From: Tretioscincus oriximinensis | Lineage: Eukaryota > Chordata > Lepidosauria > Squamata > Gymnophthalmidae | NCBI GenBank assembly: GCA_022410635.1 | Contig: JAJVDF010000002.1 | Span: 3,803,558-3,867,557 of the forward strand | Reading direction: 5' to 3' | Length of the DNA: 64,000 nt | Part shown: piece by piece, positions 33,720-45,200 of the stretch | How the letters are laid out: each line of letters begins with the position of its first letter | Numbering within the stretch: position 1 is the stretch's first letter | Position numbers and translations under genes: made by a program | Notes under the pieces: generated by a model | The model's database searches: none | Told to the model about the DNA's origin: nothing | What the model saw: the letters and a program-made list of their open reading frames with translations, nothing else

Positions 33720-34450
33720 ATTTCAATTAATTGACTAGTATCTCTGTCTCCATTGAAATATCTCATCTCAATTAGCATATAATGGTCATGTAAGATAAAG
33801 ATGGATCTTTGTTTATTTGTTGTTACCTTGTGACAATATAAATATCTTTAAAAAGTGAAGAAATGAATGCATTTAGTTCGTAATTCAGAGAGAGAACATC
33901 CTGTAAAAACATGGAAAGCAACTAATTGTGCCCCATTGAAATAATCAGTCCCACCAACGTAAACATTATAGGCATTTCTCCCACTGCTTTTACTTTTTAA
34001 TCAAAAGCTGGATAAAAACCAGATAGACTAGATTGGCACTTATTGGGCTGTAATTAACTGTGTTGCACACACAAGAAGCTTAGATGATTTCTGGTGACAG
34101 TTTCCAATTCAAACAATTGAATATTGTTACTGCTAATTAGCCACCAAGTCAGCATGTGATTGACTTTATTTGAAACAACTCCTGGAAGCTTTTTTCTTTT
34201 GCTGTTGTNTGGAACTAAACATAACATATAAATTTTTATAATTAAATTACTCTAAAGGAAACATCGGATGGTAAAATTTAGATCAGCACAAAACTGGCTG
34301 ATGCATCAGTGACATACTTCTGAAGTATTCCATTTTTAAAATATTCTTCGCTAAGATAACTAANTCCTGCAAGCAGGAGATACCAACCTGAGATCCCTGA
34401 GATCCCAACGGTGAGTTTTATGTGTGGTAAAATCAGATTGTGATAGAGAA
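33720..34450. other. Unassigned AT-rich sequence
   Basis: No gene or repeat recognised. The low repeat content is unusual for this window. Confidence 0.4.
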
Positions 34451-34454
34451 AAAC

Positions 34455-34775
34455 TATACATTTTTATGACACCTGTTAAGTATTTGATTGATTCTCTGCC
34501 AGACATTGCCCCTTGTTGCCCCAGGGACTTTTTCACACAAGGAGATTAGTTCCTGCTATTTACCTTTTTTTTAAGGAGATTAGTTCTTGCTATTCACCTG
34601 CAATTCAACACCTCCCTACAGTTGCATATGCTTTGTCTTCTCCCATACACATTTTCCTATAAATACCTGACCCTGACATTAGTCCCTCAGCATCTGAAGA
34701 AGTAGACCTGTTTGCGAAAGCTTATGCCAACCACTTTTCTCAAGTTAGTCTCAAAGTGCTGCTCGCTCCTTTCCT
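34455..34775 (+). mobile_element. Penelope-like/ribozyme-bearing repeat, long copy (sense)
   Basis: AACTATACATTTTTATGACA, CTGTTAAGTATTTGATTGAT, the TCCCATACACATTTTCCTAT and AAATACCTGACC promoter-like part, then CTGAAGAAGTAGACC. The hairpin is damaged (GTTTGC instead of GTCTAC) but GAAA and GCTTATGCC remain. Confidence 0.65.
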
Positions 34776-34779
34776 GTGA

Positions 34780-35440
34780 TGATCTTGTTGGTTTTTTTTA
34801 AGTTAAAACCAATCTGTACATGTTTACTGCCACGTATACATGAGTCTATCAAGCAACACATTTACTACGGGATCACTGGAATGTTGATATTATAGCATAT
34901 CATTATATTTCTGCGTTGTTTACGAATACTCATTTACTCACATGCTTTTTATCTTTCTGTAATGAAGATGTGAAATGTATTAAAGAGATGGTCACTTACC
35001 TATATGCTGAAGTGCCGTGGCCAATGTATTCTTTGTTATTTTTATTTTATGGACTTTGTAAATAAANCTAAAAGCCTTCCTGATGAAATTAAATAAAATA
35101 TGTGAACTATGTTTCTTTATTCTGGAAGAAGCGACAATCTATTACAGCCATCTTATCCTTCAGGGCACTGAAAGCTGTATTGGGTCAAATTATCTCAATA
35201 TATCTCAATATATCTATTGAGACGGATCAAAACAGATGAAAAAAGAAAACCATGCTGAAGGAATTTGTAGAGGANACTTGGAGGGACGTTTTACAACAAT
35301 ATGCTGAAAATGATTATAGCTAAGNGTTATGAAACTCCAGATGGGCAGAAAGGAGGAAGAACAAGGGATGGCACAACAAGGCTCATCTGTGAAATGTCTT
35401 CCCTGGATCTCTAAATACTCCCACACTGCAACATCTGGAC
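34780..35440. other. Unassigned sequence
   Basis: AT-rich; nothing recognised. Confidence 0.4.
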
Positions 35441-35930
35441 CCCTTCAGCCTTGAAAAACAGGGGTTAAGAGGTAGATTGAGGTAAATAAAATCACGAGAT
35501 GGATAAAATGAATAGAGAAAAAAAATATTCCTCTTNANACACAGCANTAAACCAGGGGGCATTCNTTGAAACTGATGGGCAGAAGAGTTAGGACAAACAT
35601 GGGAAAGTGTTTATTTACCCAGAGGGTCNTTGGTCTTTGAAATCTACTTCNAGGTGATGTCTAACAGCCTGGGTAGCTTTAAGACAAATTTATGGAAGCT
35701 AAGCATANCAGTAGCTATTAGGATGAATCTCTTGATATTGNCTCCGGGATGGAGCAAGAGGCAGTATTCCTGAAAAACCATTTACAGGAAAACAAGAACA
35801 GGTAAAGATTTTGCCTTATTCTCCTTGAAACTGCCCTGATGCATTAGGGGACCACTGCGTGAGGCAGAATTCTGGGTTGGATGGGCTGTAGCTGGTAGCC
35901 CCATCCAGCAGGGGTTCTCCTAGGTTCCTA
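35440..35930 (+). mobile_element. CR1 3' fragment, diverged
   Basis: CAGCCTTGAAAAACAGGGGT, CCAGGGGGCATTC, AACTGATGGGCAGAAGAG, TTACCCAGAGGGTC, then the 3' UTR to CCATCCAGCAGGGG and TTCTCCTAGGTTC. Confidence 0.72.
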
Positions 35931-36814
35931 TTGGCTCTGAAACTAGCATGAGTTTTGAAGCTGGCACAGAACACACCATCCCAAAGCGCACTGCCTTGTT
36001 CGGCACTAAGAGCAATCCATCCCAGCTTGAAGCATACTGCTTATTCCAGTACAGGGGGCAAAATTGCTGATGATTCTGTCTTTAATACTAGGATGAATAT
36101 TAAAAACCTTATGTCAGTGGCCAAGTGNAAGGGAAAGGAAGGGACCAATTCATCTCCTCAATTGATACCTCTGTATGCAANATGGCAGGAGATCAAAACA
36201 GGCCAGAGAAGCCAATATTAAAGAGGAAGCTGAGGTGATTCAGAGATTTTAATATGTAGGTTTGATCTCCCACTGGATGATCTCCCACTGAAACATCTGC
36301 CATTAACTGTCGGATAACAAAGACTTCAGGCAGATTGCATCAGGAGCACAACCACCATTTTTGTATCTTGGATAATACTTGGGCATCTGAGAGGGACTGG
36401 AAATGACTGACACTTGTGGTCCTTTTCAAGGATTAAATTAGATTNTCGATTGTAGATTATTATAGGCCAAAAAGTGAAAAGGGGACAAATAATACANAAG
36501 CATAGCATGGCAAACACGAATGCAGAGTTGGAGAGAACGTGAAGGCAATCACTGCCTACCAGAAAAGTGAAATGTGCAAATAAGCAGGAATTTCTTCAAG
36601 AAAAAATTGTAGGTCTTGTAGACTAAACATGAACAGACATAATTTTATGTTGAAAATAACATTCAGGACCAACAGCACTGAGAAATACAGCCGTGNCATG
36701 ATAATGCAGAGGTCTCAAAGGCTGTAGTCACGTCTGTAATTAAACCATCAGCAGTTCACATTCACTCCCAAAGAATGGAGTTTAGTCCAGATTATGGAAC
36801 AGTCGCCCCCTTGA

Positions 36815-36990
36815 AGTGTGTCAATCACTATCTTTGTACATATTCAGAAAACTTTTTAAGACATTCCTCTTTAACCTTGCCTTTGGCTGAAAAAACTTTG
36901 TTTTAATATGTCAATTGTTCCCTTTGTTAATTGCCCTGACACCGTTGGGTATGGGGCAGTATAGAAAGGCAAGTTAAAAATAATTTTAAA
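36815..36990 (+). repeat. L2 3' fragment
   Basis: AAAACTTTTTAAGACATTCC, CTTTAACCTTGCCTTTGG, TTGCCCTGACACCGTTGGGT and ATGGGGCAGTATAGAAAGGC follow the L2 3' end order. Confidence 0.6.
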
Positions 36991-37005
36991 AGACTAAAAA
37001 TTAAC

Positions 37006-37128
37006 TTCAGAGAAATAGCCGTGTTAGTCTAGCAGAAAGTCCAGCAAAGGGGCTAGCAGCACTATGAGACTAACTTGAGAAAAGTGGTTGGCATAAGCTT
37101 TCGTAGACAGGTCTACTTCTTCAGATTA
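37006..37128. mobile_element. Penelope-like repeat, short copy
   Basis: TTCAGAGAAATAGCCGTGTT, GCAAAGGGGCTAGCAGCACT, GGCATAAGCTTTCGTAGACA, CTACTTCTTCAG. ATTAAC occurs at both ends. Confidence 0.65.
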
Positions 37129-37377
37129 ACTGAAGATAATGTAAGAATAAAGCTGTTTTGGAAAGATATCCAGTATTTTGGGAAGATATTAAATTAATAT
37201 AATTTTGTAACACAAAACTATAATGTGTACAAAAGAAAATTGGCTTTTTGGGAACTGATTGTGTGGGTGGTTGCGCAGGAAATTTTGTAATAATTTGTGT
37301 GACTTTCNGCAGGGCAACTGAGTCATAATCAAGATTCCCAAGTAGAAATCAGGTCTCTCTCCTCCAACCACGAATAT

Positions 37378-37470
37378 TCGGACTGCCCAGGTGCATCTGG
37401 TGGGCCTCTGTGTGAGACAGAATACTGGACTAGATGGGCTNTGGCCCGATCCAGTATGGCTCTTCTTTTT
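37378..37470 (+). mobile_element. CR1 3' end, short
   Basis: GACTGCCCAGGTGCATCTGG through GACTAGATGGGCTNTGGCCC to TATGGCTCTTCTTTTTTGG. Confidence 0.8.
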
Positions 37471-37566
37471 TGGTCCCCCAGGTAGAAAATGGTCTCTTCT
37501 ATAGATGCTCCATTCTCTGCCTGGGGAATGAAGCCTCAACTGCACTTTTCACTGTGGCACTGTTTT

Positions 37567-37835
37567 TAGAATCATAAAATCATAAAGTTGGAAGGGCCCT
37601 CCAGGGCCATCGGGTCCGACCCCCTGCTCGATGCAAGATTCATTAAACAATCCCAGAAAGATGACTGTCCAGTCTCTGTTTGAAGACTTCCAGAGAAGGC
37701 GAACTAACCACCTCCTGTGGCAAACTGTTCCACTGGTTTATCACCCTGACTGTTAGAAAGTTTTTTCTGATATCTAAATCTACTCCCTTGCAATTTCAGT
37801 TTTTGAACAGCTCTTATTGATAACCTGTTCAGTCT
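37567..37835 (-). mobile_element. CR1 3' fragment, classical type
   Basis: AGAATCATAAAATCATAAAG, GGAAGGGCCCTCCAGGGCC, CACCTCCTGTGGCAAACTG and GAAAGTTTTTTCTGATATC, antisense. Confidence 0.85.
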
Positions 37836-37837
37836 TG

Positions 37838-38047
37838 TGATTAGAGTGTCAGACTCTTATCTGGAAGTCTCCCAGTTAGATTCTGCACTCCTCAATNAGC
37901 CNGCTGGGTGACCTTGGGCTAGTCACCATCCTTTGGAGCTCTGTCCCANCTACTTCACCAAGTGCCTGTTGTGAAGAGAATAACAGAAGGTTATATAAGC
38001 NGCTTTGGTTCCCTTTGTTAGAAAAAGCTGGATATAAAAAANNNNNN
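37838..38047 (+). repeat. Sauria-type SINE
   Basis: The tRNA-like head has GATTAGAGTGTCAGACTC (A box) and AGTTAGATTCTGCACTCC (B-box region), then GCTGGGTGACCTTGGGCTAG and the TGGTTCCCTTTGTTAGAAA BovB-like tail. Confidence 0.82.
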
Positions 38048-38429
38048 TTTTTNTTNATGCCGNGGCAGNAGCAAATGTCATTCAAGGCTNCATTCCCCAG
38101 GAGGACAATTGTACATCTGCAGAGGATCACCATTCCACCCTGGGGGACCAAAAATAAACTGGGCTGGGGACTTTGCTCTGAGATAGGGTGTTTCCAGGCT
38201 TCCTTTTCCCTTCCTCACAGCTGAATGTCCCCTCCCAGATTTAATCTGAAATGGCCCCATCAGGAAAAGAAATGGGGGCAATCTGAGAATACTGGACACA
38301 GGCCNGAGAAAATCTGAATAATTTTTCTCTGAGTTTATCCCAGTTCTATTTAGTCCAGTTCTATCTAGTGTTGGGAGTATTTGGGCCAGCAATTCTCAGC
38401 TCCCGAGGCTGAAGTTCTCACTGCGCGTA

Positions 38430-38960
38430 CAAAATTTGATGTCACTTCCAGTCTCACTCTGGAAGTGATTCCAGCAAAGGAGCTAGCAGCACTTTGAGAC
38501 TAACTTGAGAAAAGTGGTTGGCATAAGCTTTCGTAGACAGGTCTACTTCTTCAGATGCTGAGGGACTAATGTCAGGGTCAGGTATTTATAGGGAAATGTG
38601 TATGGGAGAAGACAAAGCATATGCAACTGTAGGGAGGTGTTGAATTGCAGGTAAATAGCAGGAACTAATCTCCTTAAAAAACAGGTAAATAGCAGGAACT
38701 AATCCTCTTATGTGAAAAGGTGCCTGGGGCAACAAGGTGCAATGTCTGGTAGAGAATCAATCAAATACTTAACAGGTGTCATAAAAATGTATAGTTGGCC
38801 AGGAAACCATTGTCTCTGTTAACTCCTTTGCTGATGGCCTGGAACTTGTGAAGTGATGTCATGCCTGGCACCATTCTCTGAAGCAGAGCCCAGAAATGAC
38901 GTCATTTGTGATTTTACTTCCTGCCCCAGGGGCACCCTTTCCAGAAGCAGGNACTGAAAA
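38430..38960. repeat. TGATGTCACTTCC repeat split by a Penelope-like copy
   Basis: AATTTGATGTCACTTCCAGT stops at about 38470 and resumes near 38840 (GAAGTGATGTCATGCCTGG, AATGACGTCATTTGTGA). The Penelope-like copy lies between. Confidence 0.5.
38470..38785 (-). mobile_element. Penelope-like/ribozyme-bearing repeat, long intact copy
   Basis: On the minus strand: TATAAATACCTGACC, then CTGAAGAA (38554-38547), stem GTAGAC (38546-38541), CT, stem GTCTAC (38538-38533) and GAAA (38532-38529), followed by GCTTATGCC. Almost identical to 20988-21305 over the whole length. Confidence 0.7.
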
Positions 38961-40830
38961 TGACAACACAATGCTGCCACCCTGACTCTGGCTGCATTCT
39001 GATAGATTGCTGTGTGGGAATTGCCGTGGTCTAAACCTGGAAACAGGAATACAGTGGTGCCAACACTGATTAAATCCGTTTTAAGTCCCATTGTTTTAGC
39101 CTGCCAGGACACGGTCTCAAAGCTGTATAAATGCTAAATACCATTCCAAGGCTTATATGAAGGCAATGTGGTTGTGTTGTTGTCATGTGACGTTTACATT
39201 ATGTGCATTTCTACCATCTACATTGTTACAGCGATCTGTAAGCTTTAGAACTTTGCAAAGTAAATCTAGATTGTGAGACTAGGCACATCTGTGGCTTTAT
39301 GACTCAGTCTGGGATNCTTTAGTTGTAAACTAGCTTGCTGGCTTCCTGCCTTACCTGACGGCTGAAATGAATTCCCACACTTGATGGAAGAAGCGACTCT
39401 TTTCTCTNAGGATAAACTGTGAAGAGGCTGCAACGGAGCAGAATATGAAGGTTTATCATTGAAAGCCATCCAGGATCATTTCTGGCTACTTGCAATCCAA
39501 ATCATGCAGTCTGATCTTGTTTTCCTTAGAGCACAGCCATAGATACATCCCTCCAAAATTAAACTGAGCTCACTGGATACAAATTAGGAATGGGCAGCAC
39601 ATAGCCCTTTGGAAAGCTCTATTTTGCTTTCCATAAGAGCCACTAAGCACAATTTCGTTCAAAGGAAGTACATTTATACTTAAAGAGCTCAATAATTTAT
39701 TGTGAGAAGGCAAACCAATCAGAGCTCCCAATCCTTCCAATATATTCTTTTCCGAATTATTGTAAACCACTTCAGCACAATTTAATGGCAATNGCGAATG
39801 GAAGTCCCCCCTGTATGGAGGTTACCACAGAAAAACAGACATTTTGCACTTTTAATGGGTGTGGAAAAGACAGNGTTTTTGAGTGCTCCTACCCAATTTA
39901 TAATAATGTATTTGCAAAACAGGTTTTGTGCCCATCCACCAACATTCCAAACACTTTTTTATTTAGGTTTTTATATACTGCTCTTCTCGCAAGGTTCCAG
40001 GATAGGTCACAACAATNTTATTATTACAAAAGTGTTTCACATCGATTGGCCTTCTAACTATCAGCATGATGCAGAGACTGCAAAGCCTCTCCTGCAAATG
40101 GCAGCACCCACGGCAGACTGCCCGCCCTGTGCCGGCAAAATGCTGCTCCTGGTCAGACANTGAAGAGAAGACCAGAGGGGAAGCAAGGGAAGAGAGGGGC
40201 AGAACCACCAGCACCAGTCAGGGGTAGAAAGGCCATGCCTGTTCTATGCATGCCAATGGGATTGGGCTTAATCCACTAGCAAAAGGATAAAATATATCCC
40301 ACCCATCCACTGTCCCTTGCAGGACAACCCTATGAGAATGGCTCTTTGCAGAGCAAGATTTGTACCAAGCCCTCCACTATTTACAACACAAGTCGCAACA
40401 ATAGACACTAGAAATAATTTCCAAAGTGCAAAAATCTACTGCTTTATTAAGAATAAATTTGCATATAGGCTGAGCATTTTGCTCGTCAAAGATTCTTTCA
40501 CTGAAAGTAACACTGGAAAACCTCCAAGGCCGTAGGATCCAAGTCAAAATTATGAACCTCGGAGCGCACAGTTTNCTCATTCTCTTTGTTGTATTAAAAC
40601 ATCTGTTAGCTCGTTATATTGTTCCTCAAAAAGGTAGTGTTAGCAAACCCCATTAACCATCGTGGGATTTGCAATTACATGGATTTTCACAAATATATAG
40701 GAGAGTGTCTAATGTGCGTTCTGTATGAACTGAATTTGTGTAGGACTGGGGGAGTTTGTGGACTTAGTTCTTGGACCAAACCTCTGGTAGATTTGAGGTC
40801 CAGTACAAAAATTGATAAAATTGGAGGGTG
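38960..40830. other. Mostly unassigned; L2-type tail at about 39955-40035
   Basis: An antisense L2-type tail (TTTATTTAGGTTTTTATATA, CTGCTCTTCTCGCAAG) is the only recognised piece. No gene found. Confidence 0.4.
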
Positions 40831-40842
40831 AGGACTGAAATT

Positions 40843-41165
40843 GGACAAAGATTTCTCACCCAAAGGGACTCAAAGCAGTTTACAAGTTATTTTTCATCCA
40901 AAGGCTTACATTCTTTGGTTCACACTGAGATGGTCCCTATTCATCTTCTTGAATGACTGTATTGGCACAGTTAAGAGCCCTGGTATTTCAGCTAGATACC
41001 GAATTCAAAGCTGTGTGTTGGTGTCTAGCCATCCCTGCTATTTGAAAGTAAGAANTTGTGATTAGATAAATGAGGANCATCACAGTGTGGTGTAGAATGT
41101 AAGCCTTCAGGTGAAAAGTAAGCTTATAAGCCAGACTCCCATCAGGTGAGAAAAGCGGGGGATAA
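40843..41165. repeat. SINE remnants in both orientations
   Basis: 40843-40935 is an antisense tail (CACCCAAAGGGACTCAAAGC, CAAAGGCTTACATTC). 41085-41165 is a sense tail (GTAAGCCTTCAGGTG, CAGGTGAGAAAAGCGGGGGA). Confidence 0.55.
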
Positions 41166-41364
41166 GAGGCCAGTCCTTCTTGTAATTGCTTACTTGCAAA
41201 CAGCTAAGGCCAGAAGAGAGCACTCACCCCACCAGCACGGCAGACACCTGGACCTCAAACACAGACCTCTCTGTTGAAAGGCGATTGTTCTTAATCCCTG
41301 GCCTCCCTCACTCTCGCTTTCAGATTTATGGGGTTTTATCCGATCTCCATGNTCCTCTATTAGT

Positions 41365-41465
41365 CTGCTGCTTTTATTTAATTATGTATTTAGGAATTTA
41401 TAGCCCACTCTCCATCATAAGTCCCAGCGCAGGCAACAGATGTTTAAAAAATACACAGTAATATA
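41365..41465 (-). repeat. L2-type 3' tail
   Basis: TTATTTAATTATGTATTTAG, TTATAGCCCACTCTCCATC and AAATACACAGTAATATAAC in antisense. Confidence 0.5.
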
Positions 41466-42170
41466 ACATTTAAACCCAGCACTGAGGAACCACCTACATT
41501 TGATCAACAGGGAAGTAGGCAAATTGCAGCCCCAAGACTCATCTGGGGTCCTGGGGAACTTCACACCTGCGTCACGGCATACCTTGACTCACTAATGTGG
41601 TTCAGCTTGCTTAATGCAGATTTGCATCGCTACTGTCAATTTGGATTTACTAAAACTGATCTAGCTTGTATGTACACAATTGGATACAGGTACAGCTGAC
41701 ATTAGAAGATGCCTTCATAATAATGGCTATCCTTTCAGTTGGAGAAATATGTGATGGTGCGGGCAAATGATGCAGCAGGTATTTAGAAGTTTGCATTATG
41801 CAACTGCTTTGGAAAAACATTTCAGAGGACAGCAAAAACTGGAGAGAGTCAATAAACTGGAGCTGGTAATACAATTCGAGTTAATGTAATAGCCAGAAAA
41901 CGAAAGGCACCCACAGGGCCAATGTCAAGCCAACACAAGATTCAAATGGAGGTTGAAATCACATTGCAAACACCTTCAGGCACCACAGAGACGTCACTTG
42001 ACAAGGCCACTCTTGTGTGCTTTGAATTTTAAAGAGAAGTCCGTTGACTTGGGTGAAGCTGGCACAAAAAGAGCAGAAATCCAGTGTGTCATTGCTTGCA
42101 CCAACGTGGAATTTGTCTCAGTGGTCGATTGCTTCTTCTCCAAGAATTTTGTTCTCTGCAAGGATTCCCA

Positions 42171-42274
42171 TCATGGCCTCTCCATTAAGGCTGCAGACGG
42201 CTTCAGATACACCACTGTATTGCCACCTGGGATTAAATTGGTTCTGTTGCTCTGAAACAAAGCCAGGGAGCGCC
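42171..42274 (-). CDS. PKDCC: PKDCC-family terminal exon with stop codon
   Basis: 104 coding nt. The acceptor is a pyrimidine-rich tract ending in TTCCAG. It encodes (G)[15 protein letters not shown] and [11 protein letters not shown], then AALMERP and TGA at 42173-42171. This matches the short R-x-L-x-F-F...TTYVKAS tail of PKDCC. The intron before it (42275-45626) holds a 1.6-kb antisense L2 element and CR1 pieces. The 3' UTR should extend to lower coordinates; AATAAA on the minus strand at about 41371-41376 is one candidate signal. Confidence 0.82.
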
Positions 42275-45200
42275 CTGGAAGACAAAAACAGCAAGTAGTG
42301 GAAGGAAAGGGAAGAAGAATCAAATTAATATCAGTTGCATGAGGCATGAAGAAGTACAATATCCCACAGTCCAATCAAGTGCGATACTGAAGATATAAAA
42401 GCATTCCAGAAGCTGAGAATAAGACACCCTCCCCTGTGTTTATATAATCAGGTTTCTCTTTTGGCAAATGTAAAATCATGCCAGAGCTATCTTCAGTAAA
42501 AGGCTGTAATCAGTGCTAATTATAGGACGTTTGTGAAATTTGTANGTTTGGTGCTATAAATTGATAAAAAGAATATCATAAATAAAAGTCTTTTAATTAT
42601 AGGAGAATGTTCATTCCAGGTCTTTCATCTCGGTTAGCCTCAGGTATTAAAAACAAATGTCTTTACGTTCCCTATGGATTACTTCATGTTTCCACAGAAG
42701 CNCATTTAATGCCAGAAACCAATCAGTGAAGAAGGAATTGGATTTGTGGAAAAAATACAGAGAAGGGAAAAAAAAACAATTTACAAGAAGTTGAAATGAA
42801 GATTTTGCCTTCTTCTGCTTGGGACAGCCCAGGTGCAACTGGTGGGCCACTGTGNGAGAAGAATGATGGACTAGATATGCTCTAGATAAGCTCCACTTAT
42901 GTTCTTATCCAAATATAAGCCAATATAGCTCTGCTATTCAAAATATGGCCTCTCAGGATCTGACCAAAAAAANCCCCTAATTATGATGGTCATTGGATAC
43001 CTATTTTGATTATCGTTAGATGTACATCACATCATGCAGCGAAACATCAGAAGTTCCCTCTTTTCATGTTGGAATCCTATCCTCTTTTCAAACAATGAAC
43101 TGTTCTGGGGGGGCGGGCAGGCTTGCCCTGGGACCCATGGAGAAGAGTGGGATATAAATTATAAATAAATAAATAAAATAAAATAGTAGCTAGCAACCTG
43201 GATAGCTTTAAGGCAGGATTAGACATGGAAGCCAAGGGTATAAACAGCTACTGGGATGNATGTCTTCATACTGCCTCCGAGATGGAGCAACAGCAGGATT
43301 CCTGAAATACCAGTTGCAGGACTTCGAGAGCAGTTGAAGATTGTGCCTTCTTCTGTTTCTGACTGCCCAGATGCAATTGGTAGGTCTCTATGTGAGACAG
43401 AATGCTGGACTAGATGGGCTCTGGCCCAATTCAGCAGGGTTCCTTTAATGCTCTTATGTTCTATGTTCTAAAATATTTTCTGACTTCAAAATTTGCAGGG
43501 AGAAACTTGATTAACAAATCTCCATTTGGGAAATAATGGGCATACAGTGAAATGGGTGAGGTGTCTTTAAAGACTAGTGGCCTCTCCCAGATAATTTAAT
43601 GACGTAACGGAAGTAAAAAAAATTGACTACAGAAAACAAAAGTTTCAAGTTTTGGGATCTGTAGGAAGTTCATTTCAGCAGCAAACCATGCTGTATCACT
43701 GTTTATTTGTTTAAGTTACCTATACTTTGATATTCTGTCCTATACCCAGAGGTCTCAGGGTGGATCGCAATGCCTACAAGGAGAAAGGACAACTGCCTCA
43801 GCCTCATTCTTGGGGACTAAAGATGCCCCTCTTGGTTGGTTAAGGCCAGCAGGGGCGGTCTGGCCGGTTGGATCNAGGGAATTGTCAACNTCTCCTTGCG
43901 GGAGGGGGAGGTCCCGGTGGCTTTGAAAGAGGNGCTGATTCGCCCCCTCCTCAAGAGGGCTTCCCTGGATCNGGAGGTCCTGAATAACTACCGCCCGGTG
44001 GCGAATATACCATACCTGGGCAAGGTCTTGGAAAGGGTGGTGGCCGCCCAGCTGCAGGCTCGCTTGGAAGAAGCTGATTATCTAGATCCTTGTCAATCCG
44101 GCTTCAGGGGGGGGGTTCGGCACCGAGACAGCCTTGGTCGCCATGATGGATGACCTACTCCAGGAGAGAGACAGGGGCACTGGGTCCCTGTTGATACTCC
44201 TGGATCTCTCAGCGGCTTTTGATACCATCGACCATGGTATCCTTCTGGAGCGTCTTCGGGGGCTGGGACTGGGAGGTACTGTCCTGCAGTGGTTCTCTTC
44301 CTACCTCCGGGGACGACTCCAGAAGATAGCAATGGGGGACTGCGTATCAACACCCTGGGTGCTCTCGTGTGGAGTGCCTCAGGGTTCGATCCTGTCTCCC
44401 ATGCTCTTTTAACATCTACATGAAGCCGCTGGGTGAGGTCATCAGGCGGTTTGGAGTAGGGTGCCATCAATATGCTGATGACACCCAGCTCTATCTCGCC
44501 ATGAAATCGGAATCAGGTGAGGCGGTGCTGGACCGCTGCCTGGAGGCGGTCAAGGGCTGGATGGGATCTAACAAACTGAGGCTGAACCCTGACAAGACGG
44601 AAGTGCTATTGGTTAAGGGATCCCGTGTCCAGAAANTTGATAGACTNCCTGTTCTTGACGGAGCAGGTTTGCTCCAGAAGGAACAGGTGTGTGATCTGGG
44701 TGTCCTTCTTGACTCGTCACTGTNACTGGAAGGTCAGGTGGCAGCGACAGCTAGAACGACATTTTCCTACTTACGACTGGTCCGCCAGTTGCGGCCGTTC
44801 CTGGACAGGGGGTCTTTGGCCACGGTTCTTCATGCTCTGGTAACCTCCAGATTAGACTACTGCAATGCACTCTACGTGGGGCTTCCCTTGAAGACGGTTC
44901 GGAGGCTGGAGCTAGTGCAGAATGCAGCAGCTCGTCTGCTGTCGGGTGTGTCTGGCCGGACGTCCATCACGCCGGTCCTCAAAGAACTGCACTGGCTACC
45001 TATTCGCTACCGAGCCCAATTCAAGGTGCTTATACTGACGTATAAAGTCCTAAACGGTTTGGGTCCTGAATACTTNAGGGAACGCCTTTTCCCATATAGT
45101 CCCGCCCGGTCTCTGCGATCAGAAGGAGAGGGCCTTCTAGTCGTCCCCTCCTGCTCTAGGATAAGGGGGGCGGGGGCGCGGGGAAGAGCTTTCTCGGTGG

